DNA of 64,000 nt from Cellulosimicrobium sp. ES-005 (lineage in GTDB: Bacteria > Actinomycetota > Actinomycetes > Actinomycetales > Cellulomonadaceae), in NCBI RefSeq assembly GCF_040448685.1, contig NZ_CP159290.1:2728001-2792000 (forward strand), in the 5' to 3' direction. Positions 1 through 9,210 of the stretch are shown piece by piece. The stretch's first letter is position 1. Every line of letters starts with the position of its first letter. The notes beneath the pieces were generated by a model that was not told where the DNA came from, searched no databases, and worked only from the letters and a program-made list of their open reading frames with translations. A program made the translations under genes and the position numbers.

Positions 1-1
1 C

Positions 2-150
2 GAGCACGCGCGGACGCTCGTGACCCAGGCCGTCTTCCAGGCGCAGCACGCCGTGGACGACCACCCCGCGCACCACGCCGACGACGCGCACGCCACGGTC
101 GACGGCTCCTCCCCCGCCGCCGGGACCGCCACGTCCACGGCGGCGGACCG

Positions 151-154
<4 letters not shown>
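2..154 (+). CDS. ArsR/SmtB-type metal-responsive repressor, C-terminal fragment
   Basis: Only the last 50 codons are in the window; the gene enters from the left edge. The reading frame ends at a TGA that overlaps the ATG of the next gene (ATGA). The visible residues start EHARTLVTQAVFQAQHAVDD and continue into a His/Asp-rich tail. That is the usual end of actinobacterial ArsR/SmtB repressors, whose last helix carries metal-ligand His residues. Coupling to a cation exporter supports a metal-sensing role. Identity rests on the tail and on context alone, because the winged-helix domain lies outside the window. Confidence 0.6.
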
Positions 155-1182
<1,028 letters not shown>

Positions 1183-1204
1183 CCGGCCGCCGGCGTCCCG
1201 CGCC

Positions 1205-1306
1205 GCCGAACCGGGGCTCGCTCCCGATTGGGCGCTCCCCTGGGCCGCCGAACCCGGGGTTCCTCCCCACGGGGCGGCGATCGTCGGGAGGGACCCCGGG
1301 TTCGGC
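1205..1306. repeat. Extragenic GCCGAACC repeat with long imperfect hairpin
   Basis: The gap between the exporter and the ligase carries three copies of a motif of about 21 bases that begins GCCGAACC and ends in CTCCC. Two are direct (1205-1225 and 1247-1268) and one is inverted (1286-1306). The second and third pair almost perfectly, about 20 of 22 positions, around an 18-base spacer. It may terminate the exporter transcript, or be a REP-like extragenic palindrome. No T-run follows the stem. Confidence 0.55.
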
Positions 1307-1354
1307 ACCGGCGGGAGCACGGGCGGACGTGGGTGGTCGGCGTGAGGATGGAGC

Positions 1355-3037
1355 ATGCTGCTCGCCGAGGTCGCCGCCACGTCCGACGCCGTCGCCGCCA
1401 CCCGCTCGCGCCTCGCCAAGCGCGCGGCGATCGCGGACCTGCTGCGCCGCGTCGCCGCCGACGTCGGCCCGGCCGGCCCGGCCGGTACGGCCGGCACCGC
1501 GGACGGTACCGACGGCGGGAGCGGGCGCGACGAGGTCGAGATCGCCGTCGCGTACCTCGCGGGCGAGCTGCGCCAGCGGCGCACGGGACTCGGGTGGCGC
1601 TCGCTGCGCGACCTGCCCACCCCGGCCGAGGAGCCGAGCCTCACCCTGACCGCGGTCGATGCCGCGTTCGCGCACATGGCCGACCTCTCCGGCCCCGGCT
1701 CGGCGACGGCCCGCCAGGCCGAGGCCGCGGCGCTGTTCGGTGCCGCGACGGCGCGCGAGCAGTCGCTCCTCGCGGGGCTCGTCTCGGGCGAGCTGCGACA
1801 GGGCGCGCTCGACTCGGTCGTGGTCGACGCCGTCGCGGAGGCCGCCGGGGTACCCGCCGACGCGGTGCGTCGCGCGGTCATGCTCGCGGGCGCGACGGGA
1901 CCGGTCGCGCGCGCCGCGCTCACGGCCGGGAGCCCCGAGTCCGCGACCGAGGCTCTCGCGACGTTCCGGCTCACGGTGGGCCGCCCCGTCCGGCCGATGC
2001 TCGCGCAGTCGGCGCCCGACGTCGGCGCCGCGCTCGAGAAGCTCGGCGCCGGACCCGGGGCGGCCGCCGAGGACGGCGACGACGATGCCGGGGGCGAGCA
2101 CCCGCCGTCAGGCACCGCGGTGGCCGTGGACGTCAAGCTCGACGGGATCCGCATCCAGGTGCACCGCGACGGCGACGACGTGCGCGTCTTCACGCGCTCG
2201 CTCGACGACATCACCGAGCGCGTCCCGGAGATCGTCGCCGCGACGCGGTCCCTCCCGGCCCGGGCGCTCGTGCTCGACGGCGAGGCGCTCGTCGTCGGGC
2301 CCGACGGCGTCCCGCGCCCGTTCCAGGAGACCGCCGCCCGCTCCGCGACCCAGGGCGAGCGGAGCGCAGCCGAGGAGGCCGAGCTCGCGGCGTCGCTCGA
2401 GCTGTCGCCGTTCTTCTTCGACGCGCTGCACGTCGACGGCCGCGACCTGCTCGACGAGCCGCTGCGCGACCGGCTCGCGGTGCTCGACGACGTGGCGGGC
2501 CCCCACGCCGTGCGGCGCCTCGTCACCGCCGACCCCGACGCCGCGACCGCGTTCTTCGAGGGCGCGGTGGCCGAGGGGCAGGAGGGCGTCGTGGTGAAGT
2601 CGCTCGACACCCCCTACGCGGCCGGGCGGCGCGGCGCGGGCTGGGTCAAGGTCAAGCCGCGGCACACGCTCGACCTCGTCGTGCTCGCGGTCGAGCAGGG
2701 CTCGGGCCGCCGCCGCGGGTGGCTGTCCAACATCTGGCTCGGCGCGCGCGACCCCGACGGCGGGTTCGTCATGCTCGGCAAGACGTTCAAGGGCATGACG
2801 GACGAGATGCTGGAGTGGCAGACGCGCCGGTTCCGCGAGCTGGAGACGTCCGACGACGGGTACGTGGTGCACGTCCGGCCAGAGCAGGTCGTCGAGATCG
2901 CGTTCGACGGGCTCCAGCGGTCCACCCGCTACCCCGGCGGCCTCGCGCTCCGGTTCGCGCGCGTGCTGCGCTACCGCGACGACAAGACCGCCGACGAGGC
3001 CGACACGATCGACGCGGTGCGCGCGCTCGTGCGGTAG
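1355..3037 (+). CDS. ATP-dependent DNA ligase (LigB type)
   Basis: A 560-residue stand-alone ATP-dependent DNA ligase, which seals nicks by an AMP-lysine intermediate. Residues 1-210 form the helical N-terminal DNA-binding domain ([17 protein letters not shown]). The nucleotidyltransferase domain follows, with the motif I lysine K261 in [10 protein letters not shown], the later VLDGEALVV and EGVVVKS motifs and [10 protein letters not shown]. An OB-fold domain closes the protein ([21 protein letters not shown]). Actinobacteria carry such enzymes besides the essential NAD-dependent LigA, and they probably act in repair. It is slightly longer than typical LigB (around 510) because of Gly/Ala/Asp-rich inserts at 38-58 and 232-252. 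No repair partner lies beside it, so it looks monocistronic. Confidence 0.93.
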   Translation: MLLAEVAATSDAVAATRSRLAKRAAIADLLRRVAADVGPAGPAGTAGTADGTDGGSGRDEVEIAVAYLAGELRQRRTGLGWRSLRDLPTPAEEPSLTLTAVDAAFAHMADLSGPGSATARQAEAAALFGAATAREQSLLAGLVSGELRQGALDSVVVDAVAEAAGVPADAVRRAVMLAGATGPVARAALTAGSPESATEALATFRLTVGRPVRPMLAQSAPDVGAALEKLGAGPGAAAEDGDDDAGGEHPPSGTAVAVDVKLDGIRIQVHRDGDDVRVFTRSLDDITERVPEIVAATRSLPARALVLDGEALVVGPDGVPRPFQETAARSATQGERSAAEEAELAASLELSPFFFDALHVDGRDLLDEPLRDRLAVLDDVAGPHAVRRLVTADPDAATAFFEGAVAEGQEGVVVKSLDTPYAAGRRGAGWVKVKPRHTLDLVVLAVEQGSGRRRGWLSNIWLGARDPDGGFVMLGKTFKGMTDEMLEWQTRRFRELETSDDGYVVHVRPEQVVEIAFDGLQRSTRYPGGLALRFARVLRYRDDKTADEADTIDAVRALVR

Positions 3038-3044
3038 GGGGTGG

Positions 3045-3752
3045 TCAGCGCGGGCGGGCCGAGGGGTCCGGCGCGACGAGCCGGACGGTGCCGTCCCGGT
3101 CGACGAGCGCTCGCCGGCCGGTCGCGTGGTCGAGCACGTCGACGACGTCGTCCTCCGGCGTCACTGTCACGGTGAACAGCGGTCGGCTCCCGCCGAGCGC
3201 GGGGTACGGCTGGAGCGCACCCACCCCGGCCTCGGCGCGTGACCTCTGCTCGGGCGTCAGCCGTGCCCACGAGAGCCGCTCGCGCAGCCAGGTCGGCTGC
3301 GCCTCGACCGACCGCGGGAACCGCTCCAGGTCGCGGGCGAAGTCGGCGGGGCCGGCCGGGGGCAGGAAGCCGGGTTCGGTGTCGACGTCGAACGACGCGT
3401 CGACCTCGCCGTCGGCGCGCACCGTCATGGAAATGGTGAACCAGGCCCCCCGGCCGGGCGCCGCCGTCGCCGCCCGCAGCTCGGCGAGCGCCTCCGCGAA
3501 CGTCGAGGAGGTCGGCTTCTGCGCGAGGGGCGGTGGCCACGCGCCGCGGAGCGACACGTGCGACTGCGTCCGGTCGGCCACGACGAACGCGCGGTACGAC
3601 AGCTCGTCCCACGGCTCGGTCTGGGCCGCCGCCAGTTCCTGCGCCAGCACGCCCAGCAGGCGCGTCTGCGCCTCGGCCGCGGCGGCCTGCTCGGCGGAGG
3701 GCCGCTCCTCCCCTCGCCTTCCGAACGGCCACCAGCCGCCGCGCGGGCTCAC
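3045..3752 (-). CDS. Conserved hypothetical protein, possibly DUF600/YezG-like fold
   Basis: A cytoplasmic protein of about 235 residues with no signal peptide or membrane segment. I chose the GTG at 3752 (VSPRGGWWPFGRR) because residues upstream of it are low-complexity; the frame stays open to a GTG at 3872. The core has alternating beta strands (AWFTISMTVRADGEVDASFDVDTEPGF) and a helix with DFARDLERFPRS, an arrangement loosely like DUF600 immunity proteins. I do not recognise the family with certainty. It is convergent with the ligase, with only 7 bases between the stop codons. Confidence 0.6.
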   Translation of the reverse strand: MSPRGGWWPFGRRGEERPSAEQAAAAEAQTRLLGVLAQELAAAQTEPWDELSYRAFVVADRTQSHVSLRGAWPPPLAQKPTSSTFAEALAELRAATAAPGRGAWFTISMTVRADGEVDASFDVDTEPGFLPPAGPADFARDLERFPRSVEAQPTWLRERLSWARLTPEQRSRAEAGVGALQPYPALGGSRPLFTVTVTPEDDVVDVLDHATGRRALVDRDGTVRLVAPDPSARPR

Positions 3753-3903
3753 GGGCGCGCCGTCCTGACCCGCGCCGCGCCGCGACCCGGCGCTCCGAAC
3801 ACGACGACCGCCATCGCACGCCTCCCCGTCCCGGCCCTCGACCGGGGCCGACCCCCGCGCATTCTTCCGCACGCCCGAGCCCCGTCCGTCCCGGGAGACG
3901 ACC

Positions 3904-3940
3904 GTGCCCGCGTCACGGCACGAGGCCGTGACGCGGGCAC
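3904..3940 (-). terminator. Perfect 16-bp hairpin downstream of the GH92 gene
   Basis: GTGCCCGCGTCACGGC (3904-3919) pairs perfectly with 3925-3940 around the loop ACGAG. It sits 13 bases past the GH92 stop on the minus strand. No U-run follows, as is common for actinobacterial terminators. Confidence 0.75.
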
Positions 3941-3952
3941 GTCGGGTGCGGG

Positions 3953-6900
3953 TCAGCAGGTCGGGATCGTGACCGTCTGCTCGACCGTCTGCTCGCCGTC
4001 GGGACCGGTGGCGGTCACGGTGACCACGAGGTCACCGGTCACGCCGCGCGCCGCGAACGACTGGTAGGCGTTCGCCCCGGGCGCAACGTCCGTGAACGTC
4101 TTGGCCCCGAGCGCCGAGGCGAGCTCGACGTCCACCGTGGCGTCGGAGACGTTCACCGCGCGGACCGCCACGTACGGCTTCCCGGCCAGGCAGCGCGGGC
4201 TGAGCGTGACCTCGACGAGCTCGACGTCGGCCGGCTCCTCCAGGGCGTCGATCGCGCCCTGGAGCGCGAGGCGCGCGTCGCGCAGCGCCTCGTCCGACGC
4301 GGCGGCGTCGTCCCGGGTCTCGGTCGCCGCGGCGAGCGCCGTGCGGAACGCCTGCCACGACTCGGGGCTGTACCCGTCGTCGGTCAGGGCCTCCGCGCTC
4401 GTCACGAGGTTCTCGAGCCGACGACGCTCGGCCGGCACGAGCTGGTCGGTCGCCAGCCCGAGACGGCGCGCCCGCTCGTCGACCTGCGCCTGGGCGGCGC
4501 CGGCGTCGGCGAGGAGCGACCGCGCGGCGGTGAGCTCGCGCGAGAAGACGCCCGCATCGATCCGGCCGTACCGCTCGATCTCCGCCACGAACGCCGCGGC
4601 GTCCTCGACCGACGCCGCGAGCGCGGCCGTGTCGGTCGGCGGGACCTCGACCTCGTACGCGTCGGTGAAGAACCGCATGCTGTCGAGGTTCGCGACGTAC
4701 GGGTGGTCGGCGTACGCCTCGGTGGACAGGCGCACCCACACCTGGTGCTTGCCGCGGACCGCGGTCGGCAGGTCGACGACGGCCGTGCCGTCCGTCGTCC
4801 AGCTCGACCCGGTGTTGGCCAGCGGGACGGTGACGAACGGCTCGCCCGGGTTCGCCGGGTCGAACGCGTCGAGGTACACCGACAGCGCGGAGTTGCGCCC
4901 AGACCGGTTCGAGTTGTGCACGTAGTGCACGGAGAGCTGGTCGAGCGCGGCGGAGCCGAGGTCGATCTCGCCATAGGCGAGCCAGTCGCCGTCCGCGGTC
5001 CCGCCGACGTTCGTCACCGGCCCGCTCGTCCACGTCGAGCTCTCGTTCTTCAGCCCGCGGCCCGAGTTCGAGGTCCAGGCCTCGGACTCGACGACGACCG
5101 ACGTCGGGCCGCCCGGCGCGAACGTCAGGCTGTCGAGGTTCGCGACGTACGGGTGGTCGGCGTACGCCTCGGTCGACAGGCGCACGAACACCTCGTGCGT
5201 CCCCTGCACCGTCTGCGGCAGGACGACGGTCGCCGTCCCGTCCGAGGTCCAGCTCGACCCGGTCGTCGGCAGCGGCACGGTGACGAACGGCTCGCCCGGG
5301 TTCGCCGGGTCGAACGCGTCGAGGTACACCGACAGCGCCGAGTTGTTCCCCGACCGGTTCGAGTTGTGCACGTAGTGGACCGACAGCTCGCCGAGCGGGA
5401 GCTCACCGAGGTCGACCGGCCCGTAGGCGATCCAGTCGCCGTCCGCGGTGCCGCCGACGTTCGTCACCGGCCCGCTCGTCCACGTCGAGGACTCCTTCTT
5501 GAGCCCGCGACCGGAGTTCGCGGTCCAGTCCTCGGCCTCGATCGTCACGGTCGGCGACTCGCCCGGCTGGCCGGGGGCCGACGGGTCCTCGGCGCTGAAG
5601 CGGAACCAGTCGAAGTTGCCGACCCAGTTCCGCCCCGACGGGGCGAGCAGCTCGAACGTGACGGCCTTCGCGTCGACGAGCGCCTGGACGTCGCCGAGCT
5701 CCGCCGTCACCTCGGTGTACTTGCCCCAGCCGCTCGTGCCCTTGAGGTCCACGGTCGCGACCACGGGGCCGTCGACCTCTCCCGCGTGCACGCGCACGGT
5801 GCTCGGCGTGTCCGTCGGGGCGAAGCTCGTGTCGTAGCGGACCGTGAGGAAGCGCGGCGGCGTGTTCCCGGCCGCGGTCTCGAAGGTCATGTCGCGGTAC
5901 TGCACCCACGACCCGGAGCGCACGCCGCCGAGGTTGCCCGACGAGCTGTTCGCCTCGTTCTTCAGCTCGCCGCCCGACCACGCCTCGGACTGCTCGGCCT
6001 CGAGCGTGCGGTAGCCGCCGCCCGTGAGGTCGAGCGCGTCGATCGCCGCGCCGAGCCGGTCGGCCGCGAACCGCAGCGCGATGCTCGTCGCGGCCTCGTC
6101 CGCGAGGGCGTCCTGCGCCTGGGTCAGCGCGGTGGAGAACCGGTCGAACGTCACCGAGGAGTAGTTCCCGTGCCGCACGAGCACGGCGTCGTCGACGAGC
6201 CCGGCGAGCGCGTCGCGCTCGGCGGACGCCACGGACAGGCGCAGCGGGGAGAGCACCGAGACGCCTTGCCCGCGCAGCGACGACGCGGCGACGCCGTCGG
6301 CGAGCGCACCGTCGCCCAGGTGGACGTAGAAGCGCGCGTCGGCGGACGCCGTCCCCGTCAGGGAGACCGTGAGCGCGGTCGGCGACGCGACCGTCACGGC
6401 CGCCGTGACGCCGTCGGGCAGCCCGACGACGTTCGCCGCCCCGCTCTCGACGAGGTCCGTGCCGGCGGACGCGGCGAACCGCGCGCCGTCGAGCGTGAGC
6501 GTCACGGTCGCGTCGAGCGCGCCGCCGTCGCCGGTCTGCACGGTCGTGGGGTCCGCGCTGACGCGCGGTCCCTCGGCGGGCTCGTCGGTGGCGGTGCTCA
6601 TCGAGAACGCGGGCTCGGTGTCCGTGCCCCAGTCGCTCGGCTGCTCGCCCATGCGGAACGCGAGGTCCGCGCCCCCGATCACGGTCGCGTAGTCGACCCA
6701 CGTGTTGCCGAACGGTGCGCCGTCGAGCGTCGCGGACTGGACGTAGAACGCGTCCTCGGAGACGCCGTCGGCCGTGACCGTGAAGGCGCTGCCGTCGTCG
6801 TAGGTGATGGTCGTGGAGTCGAAGAACGGCGAACCGATCTGGAACTCGTCCGACCCGGCGGTCACCGGGAACAGGCCGACGGCCGCGGCGACGAACATCG

Positions 6901-9079
6901 TCGACATCGTGCCCGCGTCGTTGTCCATCGTGGGGAGCATCCCGCGCGGGTCGAGCTGGTAGACCTTCGTCTTCACGGGCGGCGTGAACTCCCCGCCGCC
7001 GCTCGGGACCGCGCTGGAGGAGCCGGTCGCGATGTACCTGTTCCAGGTCTCCTTCGTGTAGATCGCGCGCGCCCACTTCTGCGTGAGGCTCGGCTCGCCC
7101 GTGTAGTTGAAGAGGTACGGCGCCTGCAGGTCGATCTCGTTGGCGTTCGAGTGGAGCATGGCCTTGCCGTCGTCCGGTGCGTGCTCGCCGAACATGTGGC
7201 GCATCGCGAGGCGCGCCGCCTCGGGGCCGCCCATCGCCTCGACGAGCGCGTCCATGTCGTACGCGTCGTACCAGTGGTACTGCCAGAGCGTGCCCTGGTA
7301 GAGGCTCGCGGCCTCGAACTTCGCGTAGTCGGCGCTCTGCCACGAGCCGTCGGCGGCGCGCGGGGTGAGGAGGCCGACCTGCGTGCCGTCGGCCGCGGTC
7401 CACGCGCCCGGCTTGGTGAGCTTCTCGATCGGCCACGACGCCTGCTCGCGCATCGTCTGCGCCTCGTCCGTCAGGCCGAGCTCGTCCGCGATCACGGAGA
7501 GGCCGTACTGGTCGTAGCCGCGCTGCACCGACGCGCCGGGGTTGCCCGCCACGTAGCCGCGCTGGAGCTCGTCCGCGCTGTACTGCCCGGCGAGCCGCTT
7601 GAGCGCCGGGTACGCCTCGTCGAGGCGGTCGAACCCGTCGAACCCCTTCGCGATCGCGTCCGCGACCACGACGGACGACCGCTCCCAGCGGACCGTCGGG
7701 ACCGAGTGCACGAACCCGCCGAGGCCGCTGCCCGTGCCGGTCGCCTCGGCGTCCGCGAACAGGTAGACGAGCGACTGCACCATGTCGCGGTACAGCGCCG
7801 GGTCGATGTAGGCGATGACGGAGAACTTGCGGAAGTCGTCCCACGTGGCCCACGAGTCGTAGTACGTGAAGCCCTGCGCCGCGTGCACCGCGCCGTCGAC
7901 GCCGCGGTAGGTGCCGGACGTGCTGGTCGCGTTCATCGGCATGGCGAACATGCGGTACAGGTGCGTGTAGAAGAGCTGCTGGAGCTCGCCCGTCGGGTCG
8001 GTCGCCGTCGAGGCGTCGATCGCGACCCGCCCGAGCGTCGCGTTCCACTCGGCGCGCGTGCGGTCGCGGATCGCGTCGAACGACAGGTCACCGAGCTCGA
8101 CCGCCTGGTCGGTCCGCGCCTGCTCGACGCTCACCGGCGACAGCGTGACCTGCAGGCCGACGTCCCCCGCGTCGGCCGGGTCGAACGTGAGGATCGCGCC
8201 CGTGTCGACGCCGTCCTGGGACGTCGCGTCGACGAGCTTGTCGTCGTCGCCCCACGTCTGCACCGTCGCGGGCTGCAGCGTGCGCGCGGTGTAGTAGAGC
8301 GTGTAGGCGGCGTTGTAGAAGTAGCCCGTGACCTGGCCGGACAGCTCGACGGTGCCGTCCGCGCGCGTCTCGACCTGCACCGAGGACGAGCGGCGGCTCG
8401 TGTTGTTGGTCTCGAGGTCGACGACGAGGCTCGGCGTCGAGCCCTCGGGGAACGCGTAGCGGTGCACGCCCGAGCGCGTGGTCGCCGCGACCTCGGCCTC
8501 GATCGTGCCCGGCGCGGCCGCGATGGCGCCGTCCTTGCCCGCGACGTTGCCGAGCCCGACGGAGTAGAAGCCCGGGCCGGCCTGCTCGTCGTCGTGCGAG
8601 AAGGTGTGCGCGTACGTGCCCGTGCCCGGCCGCGCGGTGTACGACCCGGAGGTCGGGACCACGAGGATGTCACCGCCGCCGCCGGAGCCCCCCACCCCGT
8701 CGAGGTTGGTGTGCGTGAAGCCCGAGATCTTGGACTGCGCGTAGTCGTATCCGGTGTTGTTGCGCCCCGGCGTCGTGCGCGGGTTCACCTTGGCCAGGCC
8801 GTTGGGCGCCTGCGCGGCGGGCATGTCGTTGCCGTAGTCGCCCTCGGTGCCGACGAACACGTCGACGAGCGACGCGAGGTCGCTCTCGGCGGCGGGCACC
8901 ACGGGGGCCGCGACCGCGGCGGCGGGCGGCAGGACGCCGACGGCGAGCGCGGCGGCCAGAGCCCCGGCGAGGGCTCCGCCGAGCCGGCTGCGGCCTCGTC
9001 GGGGATGGGGGTCGGACGTCGGGCTGGCCCCGCGTCGTCCGACAGCGCTGTCAAGACGCGCGGCAGATGGTCTGGCCAC
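3953..9079 (-). CDS. Secreted GH92 alpha-mannosidase with CBM6-like and FIVAR modules
   Basis: A 1708-residue exported exo-alpha-mannosidase. The start is the GTG at 9079, preceded by AAGGAG with a 7-base spacer; the frame runs further upstream without a ribosome site. A long basic leader and a hydrophobic stretch at about 33-56 form the signal peptide. GH92 signatures follow: FVGTEGDYGNDMPAAQAPNG, then GFTHTNLDGVGGSGGGGD, and late DNDAGTMSTMFVAAAVGLFP with QIGSPFF. This family removes terminal alpha-mannose in a Ca2+-dependent reaction. After it come a helical FIVAR-like segment (about 960-1018), three CBM6-like domains (about 1020-1165, 1175-1320 and 1325-1473, the last two nearly identical), two FIVAR-like helical repeats (about 1480-1613) and a C-terminal module starting near 1615 that recurs in two other secreted proteins here. 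Likely substrates are yeast mannan or glycoprotein glycans. Linkage specificity is not readable. Confidence 0.92.
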   Translation of the reverse strand: MARPSAARLDSAVGRRGASPTSDPHPRRGRSRLGGALAGALAAALAVGVLPPAAAVAAPVVPAAESDLASLVDVFVGTEGDYGNDMPAAQAPNGLAKVNPRTTPGRNNTGYDYAQSKISGFTHTNLDGVGGSGGGGDILVVPTSGSYTARPGTGTYAHTFSHDDEQAGPGFYSVGLGNVAGKDGAIAAAPGTIEAEVAATTRSGVHRYAFPEGSTPSLVVDLETNNTSRRSSSVQVETRADGTVELSGQVTGYFYNAAYTLYYTARTLQPATVQTWGDDDKLVDATSQDGVDTGAILTFDPADAGDVGLQVTLSPVSVEQARTDQAVELGDLSFDAIRDRTRAEWNATLGRVAIDASTATDPTGELQQLFYTHLYRMFAMPMNATSTSGTYRGVDGAVHAAQGFTYYDSWATWDDFRKFSVIAYIDPALYRDMVQSLVYLFADAEATGTGSGLGGFVHSVPTVRWERSSVVVADAIAKGFDGFDRLDEAYPALKRLAGQYSADELQRGYVAGNPGASVQRGYDQYGLSVIADELGLTDEAQTMREQASWPIEKLTKPGAWTAADGTQVGLLTPRAADGSWQSADYAKFEAASLYQGTLWQYHWYDAYDMDALVEAMGGPEAARLAMRHMFGEHAPDDGKAMLHSNANEIDLQAPYLFNYTGEPSLTQKWARAIYTKETWNRYIATGSSSAVPSGGGEFTPPVKTKVYQLDPRGMLPTMDNDAGTMSTMFVAAAVGLFPVTAGSDEFQIGSPFFDSTTITYDDGSAFTVTADGVSEDAFYVQSATLDGAPFGNTWVDYATVIGGADLAFRMGEQPSDWGTDTEPAFSMSTATDEPAEGPRVSADPTTVQTGDGGALDATVTLTLDGARFAASAGTDLVESGAANVVGLPDGVTAAVTVASPTALTVSLTGTASADARFYVHLGDGALADGVAASSLRGQGVSVLSPLRLSVASAERDALAGLVDDAVLVRHGNYSSVTFDRFSTALTQAQDALADEAATSIALRFAADRLGAAIDALDLTGGGYRTLEAEQSEAWSGGELKNEANSSSGNLGGVRSGSWVQYRDMTFETAAGNTPPRFLTVRYDTSFAPTDTPSTVRVHAGEVDGPVVATVDLKGTSGWGKYTEVTAELGDVQALVDAKAVTFELLAPSGRNWVGNFDWFRFSAEDPSAPGQPGESPTVTIEAEDWTANSGRGLKKESSTWTSGPVTNVGGTADGDWIAYGPVDLGELPLGELSVHYVHNSNRSGNNSALSVYLDAFDPANPGEPFVTVPLPTTGSSWTSDGTATVVLPQTVQGTHEVFVRLSTEAYADHPYVANLDSLTFAPGGPTSVVVESEAWTSNSGRGLKNESSTWTSGPVTNVGGTADGDWLAYGEIDLGSAALDQLSVHYVHNSNRSGRNSALSVYLDAFDPANPGEPFVTVPLANTGSSWTTDGTAVVDLPTAVRGKHQVWVRLSTEAYADHPYVANLDSMRFFTDAYEVEVPPTDTAALAASVEDAAAFVAEIERYGRIDAGVFSRELTAARSLLADAGAAQAQVDERARRLGLATDQLVPAERRRLENLVTSAEALTDDGYSPESWQAFRTALAAATETRDDAAASDEALRDARLALQGAIDALEEPADVELVEVTLSPRCLAGKPYVAVRAVNVSDATVDVELASALGAKTFTDVAPGANAYQSFAARGVTGDLVVTVTATGPDGEQTVEQTVTIPTC
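4681..5547 (-). repeat. Tandem duplication of a CBM6-like module, 450-bp period
   Basis: Copy A (4681-5097) and copy B (5131-5547) lie exactly 450 bases apart and are nearly identical at DNA level, with long stretches unchanged. Both encode a carbohydrate-binding module that begins E(A/S)E(D/A)W and ends in ADHPYVANLDS. The high nucleotide identity suggests a recent duplication or gene conversion. Confidence 0.88.
9041..9052. promoter_or_regulatory. Candidate LacI-type operator within the start of the GH92 gene
   Basis: The perfect palindrome GACAGCGCTGTC lies 27-38 bases inside the GH92 coding sequence. Its central AGCGCT core matches operators used by LacI-family sugar regulators in actinobacteria. 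Binding there could block transcription as a roadblock. It is also codon-compatible, so it may be chance. Confidence 0.35.
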
Positions 9080-9210
9080 GAGAGTTCTCCTTGGGGGGGT
9101 CGTGCCGAGGCTGCTCCGCCTCGCCGCCCTCACGGTACGTGTCGTCCCCGCCGACCTCAAGACCCCGCCCCCGAAGTTCACCTGCCCGACGGACGGTCGT
9201 CCCCGCGGCG

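Noticed and set aside
1228-3768. 846-codon plus-strand frame over the ligase
   Set aside because: Overlaps the ligase in another frame; Arg-rich with no motifs.
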